This document shows, one piece after another, positions 5,336-10,951 of a stretch of DNA of 10,951 nt (the stretch's first letter is position 1; every line of letters starts with the position of its first letter). Origin of the DNA: Acidobacteriaceae bacterium. GTDB taxonomy: Bacteria > Acidobacteriota > Terriglobia > Terriglobales > Acidobacteriaceae. A program made the translations under genes and the position numbers. The DNA is taken from assembly GCA_003164255.1 (NCBI GenBank), contig PLST01000431.1, forward strand, positions 387 to 11,337, written 5' to 3'. Below the pieces are notes generated by a model that was given only the letters and a program-made list of their open reading frames with translations, ran no database searches and was not told the DNA's origin.

Positions 5336-6721
5336 ATGCAGCCTGTTCCGGTGACCACTTCATCTTCCAACCTTCGTGTCCGCGTACGCACTGCCGTCGT
5401 CACCAGTGCCGACTCCAGTTTCCGCCAGCGGCTCTCGCAGATACTGACTGGCCTGCGCTGGCAAGTACGTGAGGCCGACGGCGGAGCCCAGACCTGGGCC
5501 GAAGCAGAATCTGCCCAGCCTGAGGCGGTGATTGTCGACTCCTGGCTGCCCGATCTCGATCTTGGTGAGTTCCTCTCGGACTTCAAGGGCTCGTTTCCGC
5601 AGGTGGACGTGATCGCGGCAGGCGGCTCGTCCACGCTGGAGAGCCCGCGTGGCCCCTATCGGCAGGAGCTGCTTTATGCGCTGCGCCGCTGCCAGGATAC
5701 GGACACCGCATCGTGGAATGCTGCGCCTGCGCTCGATGCGCCGAGTTTGGCCAGAGACGCCGGGCAGACGGACCATAACCATCTCGCTCCCTGGCCTGTT
5801 CCCGTTGCTCAAGACTCGGCTCTGGTCTCGACGAATTCCGCGGAATCCCCTCACAAGGTTGAAAGTACGTGGGTACAAGTCGAAGCCCGGTCCAAGGGCT
5901 CAGAGGGACTGCCGGCACAGCCCGAAAAAAGAGCTCACGGCGGTGAGCCGGCGGCCAGTGACCGCCTGCCTGAGCTGATCGGAGACGCTCCCTGCATGCT
6001 TGAGGTCAGCCGACGCATCAGGCTGGTTGCTCCCAGAATGACTCCGGTTCTGATCGAGGGCCCCACCGGCTCGGGGAAAGAACTGGTGGCCGAGGCCCTG
6101 CATCGGCTTTCTCCAAGAAGAGGTAAGCCGTTTGTCGCCATCAATTGCGCCGCGATTCCCGAGGCTCTGCTGGAGGCGGAGCTGTTCGGGCACACGCGCG
6201 GCGCATTTACCGGGGCCGTGCACGGCCGGGTCGGCCGCATTGAAGCCGCGGATGGCGGAACGCTGTTCCTTGACGAGGTCGGCGAGATGCCTTTGGCGTT
6301 GCAATCCAAGCTTCTCCGTTTTGTGGAGTGCGGCGAACTGCAGCGCGTGGGCGACAACGAGACCGTGAAGGTGGATGTGCGCATTGTCGCTGCCACCCAC
6401 AAGCCGCTTGCCCAGCATGCGGCGGATGGCACCTTCCGCTCGGATCTCTATTATCGGCTGGCCGTTTTCCTCATCCGCACTCCCTCGCTCGCCGAGCACA
6501 GCCAGGATCTGCCCCGGCTCGTGGACCATTTCATGCAAAAGCTGGGCAGGGAAACGCCCGTCAAGCGCCTGGATTCATCTGCCCTCGCCAAGCTCTCCAC
6601 GCACCAATGGCCGGGCAATGTACGTGAGCTCGAACACGTGCTGGAGCGGGCAGTCATCCTGGCAGGCGAGGATCCTTCGCTCTCCGCGCGCGAAATCGAC
6701 TTCGGTCTCATTCAAAACTGA
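5336..6721 (+). CDS. Sigma54-dependent activator, degenerate receiver, no DNA-binding domain
   Basis: AAA+ activator that remodels sigma54-RNA polymerase, 461 aa. Residues about 18-120 look like a receiver fold keeping a candidate phospho-acceptor, D68 (VIVDSWLPD). The acidic pocket is reduced to D26, the switch Thr position is Ala/Gly (IAAGG), and no KP motif follows. A low-complexity linker spans about 125-210. The AAA+ domain is complete: Walker A GPTGSGKE at 242-249, sigma54-contacting GAFTGA at 289-294, Walker B GGTLFLDE at 307-314, sensor I region VRIVAATHK, arginine-finger region FRSDLYYRL and sensor II WPGNVREL at 425-432. The protein stops about 30 residues later without a Fis-type helix-turn-helix, and the 67 bp before flgB leave no room for one. 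The start has a good AGGAG eight bases away. Position ahead of flgB suggests a FlgR-like flagellar role; that is inference. Confidence 0.92.
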   Translation: MQPVPVTTSSSNLRVRVRTAVVTSADSSFRQRLSQILTGLRWQVREADGGAQTWAEAESAQPEAVIVDSWLPDLDLGEFLSDFKGSFPQVDVIAAGGSSTLESPRGPYRQELLYALRRCQDTDTASWNAAPALDAPSLARDAGQTDHNHLAPWPVPVAQDSALVSTNSAESPHKVESTWVQVEARSKGSEGLPAQPEKRAHGGEPAASDRLPELIGDAPCMLEVSRRIRLVAPRMTPVLIEGPTGSGKELVAEALHRLSPRRGKPFVAINCAAIPEALLEAELFGHTRGAFTGAVHGRVGRIEAADGGTLFLDEVGEMPLALQSKLLRFVECGELQRVGDNETVKVDVRIVAATHKPLAQHAADGTFRSDLYYRLAVFLIRTPSLAEHSQDLPRLVDHFMQKLGRETPVKRLDSSALAKLSTHQWPGNVRELEHVLERAVILAGEDPSLSAREIDFGLIQN

Positions 6722-6788
6722 GATGCTGACAAAGGGAAGGTTCTGGGAGGGCTGTTCAACGGAAGGACATGAAACAGGGGATCGTGCA

Positions 6789-7154
6789 ATGAACCTTGGG
6801 ATAGAGACGAGGCTGAGTGACCAGATAACCCGCTACCTCGATCTGGCCACCGACGAAGCAAAATTGACTGCGGCCAACATGGCGAACATCGACACTCCGG
6901 GCTACAAGGCAGTTGGCATGGACTTTGAGGCGGAGATGCGCGACGCCATGACGGGAGCCGATCAGGGATTACCGTCCAGGCCGGTGCATGTTGGCGCCGT
7001 TGACGGACTGATTGCGCGCCCCGATGGCAACAATGTTTCGTTGGATCGTGAGGGCCTGAATCTTGCCGAGGCGCAGCTGAAGTTTAAGACCGGGGTAGCG
7101 CTCCTCCACCAGGAGTATCAACGCGTGATGGATGCGATTCATGCAGACAAGTAG
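6789..7154 (+). CDS. flgB: Flagellar proximal rod protein FlgB
   Basis: Structural subunit of the proximal rod of the flagellar basal body, 121 aa, close to the family's usual size. The N-terminal rod signature AANMANIDTPGYKA lies at about residues 30-43. The C-terminal amphipathic helix that packs against it covers about 84-121 (LNLAEAQLKFKTGVALLHQEY). No Sec signal peptide is present, as expected for a type III flagellar export substrate. ATG 6789 is chosen because AGGGGAT lies upstream and the N-terminus matches FlgB length. An in-frame ATG at 6723 would add 22 residues unlike the family. It begins 67 bp after the sigma54 activator and is the first gene of the flgB-flgC-fliE-fliF-fliG run. 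I see no clear sigma54 promoter in the short gap before it. Confidence 0.95.
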   Translation: MNLGIETRLSDQITRYLDLATDEAKLTAANMANIDTPGYKAVGMDFEAEMRDAMTGADQGLPSRPVHVGAVDGLIARPDGNNVSLDREGLNLAEAQLKFKTGVALLHQEYQRVMDAIHADK

Positions 7155-7235
7155 CGGCCGCCGTCGAAATCCGATCGACCCCGGCGCCGATCCGAGCGAC
7201 GCGCCAGCTAGTATGCCCGGGAGAGTGAGTCGTCG

Positions 7236-7754
7236 ATGAACTTGTTTGGATTGATGGAAACGTCAGGCGAGGCCATGCAGGCCGAGCGGATGCGTGCCGA
7301 GGTAGTTGCAGCCAACATGGCCAATGCGGAAACCACCCGGACAGCCACAGGCGGTCCCTATCGCCGTCAGCACGTCGTGTTTGCCGCCGATCGTGGTGAT
7401 CCGGCATTTCTGGATTCCATGACCGATGCCTCGCCTGCCTCCACTCAAGGAAAAACCTTCGACCTTGCGGGCTCCCTGGCTCAGGCAGCCTTGCCGGCTT
7501 TACCCGGCTCCGCCAATGCGGCGCCGGGTGTGCATATTGCGCAAGTGCTCGAAGATCAATCTCCACCGCTCAAGCGCTACGATCCTGGGCATCCGGATGC
7601 GGACGCGGACGGCTATGTCTCTTATCCGGATATTAATCCGCTCACAGAGATGGTTGATCTGATGGGGGCGACACGTGCATATGGCCTGAACAGTTCCGCG
7701 GTACAGGCCGAGAAGGGCATGATCAGCGCGGCGCTGGAGATTGCAAAGTCCTAG
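7236..7754 (+). CDS. flgC: Flagellar proximal rod protein FlgC
   Basis: Second proximal rod subunit, 172 aa against about 134-150 in most FlgC proteins. The N-terminal helix and rod motif (AANMANAETTRTATGGPYRR, about 26-45) and the C-terminal half (GYVSYPDINPLTEMVDLMGATRAYGLN, about 126-152) are conserved. The extra length sits in the middle (about 55-100), an Ala/Ser/Pro/Leu-rich segment where the D1-type insert of rod proteins varies. The C-terminus ends ALEIAKS rather than the commoner TLxLG ending. The ATG follows GGGAGAGTGAG. It starts 81 bp after flgB and ends 78 bp before fliE; both gaps lack other ORFs of note. Confidence 0.95.
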   Translation: MNLFGLMETSGEAMQAERMRAEVVAANMANAETTRTATGGPYRRQHVVFAADRGDPAFLDSMTDASPASTQGKTFDLAGSLAQAALPALPGSANAAPGVHIAQVLEDQSPPLKRYDPGHPDADADGYVSYPDINPLTEMVDLMGATRAYGLNSSAVQAEKGMISAALEIAKS

Positions 7755-7832
7755 CCGGTATCCGAATCGACTTTGACCTCCGGTGCCGGTTGCCAGGGAA
7801 GCTGACCACCGAACAGCAAGTGAGGAGCACCG

Positions 7833-8159
7833 ATGCAACCGTTGACGAATGCAGTGATGGCCGCCGCCGCATCAGCACCGAACTTTTCCTCGAGCGCCGT
7901 GGTTCAAATGCCGTCGCCGACTGGCCAGACATCGGCGCCCGCGCCATTCTCCGATCTGTTTACAGACGCAGTCGGCCAGGTGAACCAGCTTGAAGACCAG
8001 GCTCGAGTCGCTGTCGATGGCCTCATGACAGGCGCCGGTGTGGATGTGCACCAGGCAATGATCGCCACCCAGAAAGCGAGCATGGCTTTCGAACTGGCAT
8101 TGGCGGTAAGGAACAAGGCGGTACAGGCCTATCAGCAGGTGATTGGCATGCAGTTCTAG
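7833..8159 (+). CDS. fliE: Flagellar hook-basal body protein FliE
   Basis: Adaptor that joins the MS ring to the proximal rod and is among the earliest type III flagellar export substrates, 108 aa, typical for the family. Residues 1-38 are low-complexity Ala/Ser/Pro. The conserved part follows: FSDLFTDAVGQVNQLEDQA and then DVHQAMIATQKASMAFELALAVRNKAVQAYQQVIGMQF, the diagnostic FliE C-terminal helix including the VHQ-MIA-QKA-AF pattern and QVI-MQ ending. A clear GAGGAG lies seven bases before the ATG. It sits between flgC and fliF in the usual order. A 183-bp gap separates it from fliF. Confidence 0.96.
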   Translation: MQPLTNAVMAAAASAPNFSSSAVVQMPSPTGQTSAPAPFSDLFTDAVGQVNQLEDQARVAVDGLMTGAGVDVHQAMIATQKASMAFELALAVRNKAVQAYQQVIGMQF

Positions 8160-8342
8160 TCGTCCGAACGAGATCGCGCCGTGCCTGACCTGTTCAGTGA
8201 GTTGATCGATCAGGGACGGTAAAGGCAAGGAAGTTAAATGCAAGGACGGCAAACGGATTGAATTAAAATCTCGGGCGGGTTGTGAGTTCAGGCCAATGTC
8301 CGGGCTTCAGAGGGTATTGGAAAGCATCGGGTCGTTGATAGC
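8160..8342. other. fliE-fliF gap with imperfect hairpin
   Basis: This gap is much larger than the others in the cluster and contains no ORF. CCGTGCCTGA (8179-8188) and TCAGGGACGG (8210-8219) can form a 10-position stem with one G-G mismatch around a 21-base loop. The loop-side arm overlaps a perfect 10-bp palindrome, TGATCGATCA (8203-8212). No T-tract follows. It may be an attenuator, mRNA processing site or internal promoter region. I see no clear sigma28, sigma54 or sigma70 elements. Confidence 0.35.
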
Positions 8343-9995
8343 ATGGCCACGGGTACACAACTGGAAAAGAGCCCCCCGGCAAGACCCGGGCAGCCCCAGC
8401 TTGTGGACCGTCTCGCCGGATTGTGGGGAAGAAGCCGAATCCTTTGGGCACAGATGGCTCCCCTGCAGCGCAGTTGGGCAACTGCGGCCGCAATCCTATT
8501 GGCTGTGCTGACCGGAGGGTTGCTTTGGTACGCGCTGCGCCCCGACTGGCGAACCCTATACGTCAATCTCGATCCGGAGGACGCGCGCCTAACAGGCCAG
8601 ATTCTGGCCCAGACGCAGATCCCTTTTGAGCCCACACCCGATGGCGCTGGAATCCAGGTTCCCGCCGCGCAACTCGATAAAGCACGATTGGCGACGGCGG
8701 CAAAAGGTGGCGTGAAAAGCGGCCGACTGGGTTTTGAGATCTTTGACAAGCCTAACTGGGTGGGTTCCGAGTTTGACGAGCAGGTGAACTATCAGCGTGC
8801 GCTCGAGGGAGAGCTCGAGCATACCGTGGGCACGCTCGCCGACATCGAATCCGCCCGGGTTCACCTGGTGTTGCCGCATGACTCTCTGTTTCGCGATCAG
8901 GAGCGCGCAGCCAAGGCCTCGGTCGTCATCAAACTGCGCCATCGCTCTCTGGCCGATGGTGAGCCAGAAGCGATTCGGAATCTGGTGGCCTCCGCCGTCG
9001 ACGGGCTCACGGCGGACAACGTAGTTCTCGTCGATGCGGGTGGCCATCTGCCGCTCGGACCCAAGACAGCCGAGGCCCTCGAACTCACAGCTGAGCAGGC
9101 GCTCGAGGAGAAGCTCATCTCAACCCTTGAGCCGGTCACAGGCGCCAGCAACGTCCGTGCCTCAGTCACGCTTGACTACGATCGGGCCGCCACGGATGTG
9201 ACTCAGGAGATTTACGACCCGGATAAAACCGTCACACTCTCCATGCAGCGCACCGAACAGGCGTCCGGTTCGCAAGCCGTGGCTGCCGGAGTGCCCGGCA
9301 CGGCCTCGAACGCTCCCAACTCGCAGGCCTTGCCCGTCTATCCGCAACAGACAACTTCGCCGCAATCGGCCAAGACCGAATCCGGCACCTACGCCGCCTC
9401 AAAAACCGAGCGGCACGAAGTCGACACACCTGGCCGGGTGCGCCGCCTGACCGCGGCCATCGTGGTCAACGACCGTTTGGCGCAGCCTGCGAGCACGGGA
9501 AAGGCAGCCGTGTGGCAGCCTCGCTCCGCCGATGAACTCAGGAATCTCACGGCGCTGGCCCAGGCGGCCGTAGGCTACGACGCCGCGCGCGGAGACCAGC
9601 TCACGGTGGAAGATCTGGCCTTTGACCAGAATCGCTCCCAACAACCGCCGGCTGCTCTTGAGAAATGGGTGAACACGGCAGAGGACTCGCCCTTGCTCAT
9701 CAAGTACGCTGCGCTTCTTTGTGGTCTGCTTGTGGTGCTTGCCTTCGGCGTGCGTCCGGCTCTCCGCCAGGCGGGCTCGGCTTTGCTCGGCGCCGGAGTC
9801 GCTAAATCAGGAGCGAGGGAGCTCGCGTCGGGCGCTGCAACGGCCTCACAGACGGCGCTCAAGCCGCCGGAGCCGGTCGAGGTCGATCCGGAGCGTATAC
9901 GGTCGCAGGAGATCTTCGAGCAGGTGACTGACCATGTGAAGCGCGAACCCACACAAAGCTCGCGCCTGTTGCAGAGCTGGATCCACTCCGACTGA
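8343..9995 (+). CDS. fliF: Flagellar MS-ring protein FliF
   Basis: Forms the inner-membrane MS ring on which the rotor and rod assemble, 550 aa, usual length. Layout: cytoplasmic N-terminal segment 1-44; first transmembrane helix about 45-64; periplasmic ring-building domains including QVNYQRALEGELE at 147-159 and SARVHLVLP soon after; a low-complexity Ser/Thr/Gln/Pro region about 300-355; the conserved RLTAAIVVND strand; second transmembrane helix about 455-470; and a cytoplasmic tail ending RLLQSWIHSD, the FliG-binding end. ATG 8343 is the only in-frame start nearby, but its ribosome-binding site is poor. The stop TGA is followed after 21 bp by fliG in the same reading frame. Confidence 0.96.
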   Translation: MATGTQLEKSPPARPGQPQLVDRLAGLWGRSRILWAQMAPLQRSWATAAAILLAVLTGGLLWYALRPDWRTLYVNLDPEDARLTGQILAQTQIPFEPTPDGAGIQVPAAQLDKARLATAAKGGVKSGRLGFEIFDKPNWVGSEFDEQVNYQRALEGELEHTVGTLADIESARVHLVLPHDSLFRDQERAAKASVVIKLRHRSLADGEPEAIRNLVASAVDGLTADNVVLVDAGGHLPLGPKTAEALELTAEQALEEKLISTLEPVTGASNVRASVTLDYDRAATDVTQEIYDPDKTVTLSMQRTEQASGSQAVAAGVPGTASNAPNSQALPVYPQQTTSPQSAKTESGTYAASKTERHEVDTPGRVRRLTAAIVVNDRLAQPASTGKAAVWQPRSADELRNLTALAQAAVGYDAARGDQLTVEDLAFDQNRSQQPPAALEKWVNTAEDSPLLIKYAALLCGLLVVLAFGVRPALRQAGSALLGAGVAKSGARELASGAATASQTALKPPEPVEVDPERIRSQEIFEQVTDHVKREPTQSSRLLQSWIHSD

Positions 9996-10016
9996 CACCA
10001 GGAAAGAGTCCGCGCC

Positions 10017-10951
10017 TTGGATGAACAGGCAAATTCGAATGGGGCAGCAAGACACCGCTCGGCGGCGAACATGTCCGGAGTGCGCAAGGCCGCGGTGCTG
10101 CTTGTCGCCGTGGGCGAGCAACTGGCGAAGGAGATTCTTCGCGCCCTGCCGGAAGCAGACGTGCAACTTCTCACCGAAGAGCTGGCGGATTTGCGTGGTA
10201 TCACCCCGGAGATGTCCTCTGAGATTCTTGAAGAGTTCTGGCAGCTGCTCGAAACGCAGAATTTCATGGTCCATGGCGGTCTCGACTATGCCAGCCGCCT
10301 GCTGGTCGATACGTTTGGCAAGGAACGCGCCGACGACCTTCTGATGTTGGTGCGCCGTTCTCAGGAGGCCGCCCAGGGAAATCTGGCCAAGCTGCAGCGG
10401 ACCGATCCACAGCAACTCGGCAAGCTCCTCGACACAGAACACCCGCAGACCATTGCCCTTGTGCTGGCTCACCTTGACCCCCGCAGGGCATCGCTGGTGC
10501 TCGACAACCTCAGTGAAGAGCACAAGGTTGTTTCCGTCCAGCGCCTGGCCGAAATGCGCCAGTTCTCTCCGGAGATGGCACAGAAGGTCGCTCATATCCT
10601 GCACCGCAGGCTGGAAAGTGTGGGCGACACGGCGCGCAAGAGCTACTCGGGCTTCAAGGCCGTCGCCGACCTGTTGAATCGCCTGAACGCGGAGGAGGCA
10701 AAGAAGATTCTGGAGACCATTGAGGAGGGGCAGCCGGAGCTCGCGCTGAGTATCCGCAACCTGATGTTCACCTTCGAGGATCTGGTCACTGTGCCGGCCG
10801 CTTCCATTCGCGAGATTGTCTCCGGCGTCGACAAGCGTCAGCTTGCGATGGCGTTGCGAGGCGCCAACGACGAGCTGCGGGCTCAGATATTCAAGGCGAT
10901 GAGCTCCCGTGCTGTGGAGATGCTCAAGGAGGACATGGAAGTGCTGGGTCC
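10017..10951 (+). CDS. fliG: Flagellar motor switch protein FliG, 3'-truncated
   Basis: Rotor protein that binds the FliF tail and generates torque against the stator. The frame is open to the window edge, 311 codons; perhaps 35-40 residues are missing by comparison with E. coli FliG. The N-domain begins SGVRKAAVLLVAVGE. EHPQTIALVL, the hallmark of the middle domain, is at residue 141 from the TTG. The C-domain near the end has LRGANDELRAQIFK and SSRAVEMLKEDME, where basic residues align with E. coli K264 and R281 and acidic E/D with D288/D289, so the torque charges are kept. The start is uncertain: TTG 10017 follows AGGAAAGAG, while ATG 10071 lacks a good ribosome site but gives EHPQ numbering (123) closer to E. 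coli (125). The TTG form adds an 18-residue polar extension. Confidence 0.95.
   Translation, partial: MDEQANSNGAARHRSAANMSGVRKAAVLLVAVGEQLAKEILRALPEADVQLLTEELADLRGITPEMSSEILEEFWQLLETQNFMVHGGLDYASRLLVDTFGKERADDLLMLVRRSQEAAQGNLAKLQRTDPQQLGKLLDTEHPQTIALVLAHLDPRRASLVLDNLSEEHKVVSVQRLAEMRQFSPEMAQKVAHILHRRLESVGDTARKSYSGFKAVADLLNRLNAEEAKKILETIEEGQPELALSIRNLMFTFEDLVTVPAASIREIVSGVDKRQLAMALRGANDELRAQIFKAMSSRAVEMLKEDMEVLG

Noticed and set aside
5652..5677. Minus-strand GCCGATAG within the sigma54 activator gene
   Set aside because: The only TAAA partner is 9 bases away, so it cannot be a sigma28 promoter.
5900..6538. 212-codon open frame antisense to the sigma54 activator
   Set aside because: It is opposite the conserved AAA+ coding region and carries no recognisable motif.
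6722..6788. Sigma54 promoter before flgB
   Set aside because: No GG-N10-GC pair with TGGC/TTGC context could be found in the gap.
9846..10604. 252-codon minus-strand frame across fliF and fliG
   Set aside because: It overlaps two conserved flagellar genes, so it is a frame shadow.
1..10951. CRISPR arrays, tRNA/rRNA genes, insertion sequences or phage genes
   Set aside because: No repeat arrays, transposase or tRNA-like cloverleaf were recognised anywhere in the window by eye.

Overview
The window is GC-rich, densely coded bacterial DNA. It runs from the end of a housekeeping RNA-decay gene into the start of a flagellar basal-body cluster, with a block of signalling genes between them. The organism is clearly a flagellated bacterium with double-membrane-type basal-body genes. 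The protein style (PNPase with an Arg/Gly tail, OmpR-type regulator with a tail, degenerate-receiver sigma54 activator) makes me think of Acidobacteriota. That is an impression from memory, not a demonstrated assignment.

Layout. Positions 2-1483 (+) hold the 3' two thirds of pnp, closed by a perfect 15-bp terminator hairpin. A membrane-bound diguanylate cyclase converges on it (2883-1552, -). Across a 239-bp divergent intergenic region lies a soluble diguanylate cyclase (3123-4184, +). This gene is preceded by a good match to a flagellar sigma28 (FliA) promoter. Both cyclases have intact GGDEF catalytic and RxxD inhibitory motifs. A 352-bp region without a confident gene (4185-4536) holds a CRP-like palindrome, a GCAA-tetraloop hairpin, a 9-bp direct repeat and a possible 24-codon ORF.

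Regulators. An OmpR/PhoB-type response regulator (4537-5289) is followed by a sigma54-dependent activator (5336-6721). The activator has a degenerate receiver and a complete AAA+ domain but no DNA-binding helix-turn-helix. No histidine kinase is visible.

Flagellar genes. From 6789 onward come flgB, flgC, fliE, fliF and a 3'-truncated fliG: proximal rod, MS-ring/rod adaptor, MS ring and switch/rotor protein. The likely logic is that the two regulators control the basal-body operon, while the soluble cyclase is tied to late (FliA-dependent) flagellar expression, so that c-di-GMP synthesis would rise once the motor is built. The core genes are conventional. The interest lies in the regulatory architecture: the DNA-binding-less sigma54 activator and the apparent sigma28 control of a cyclase.
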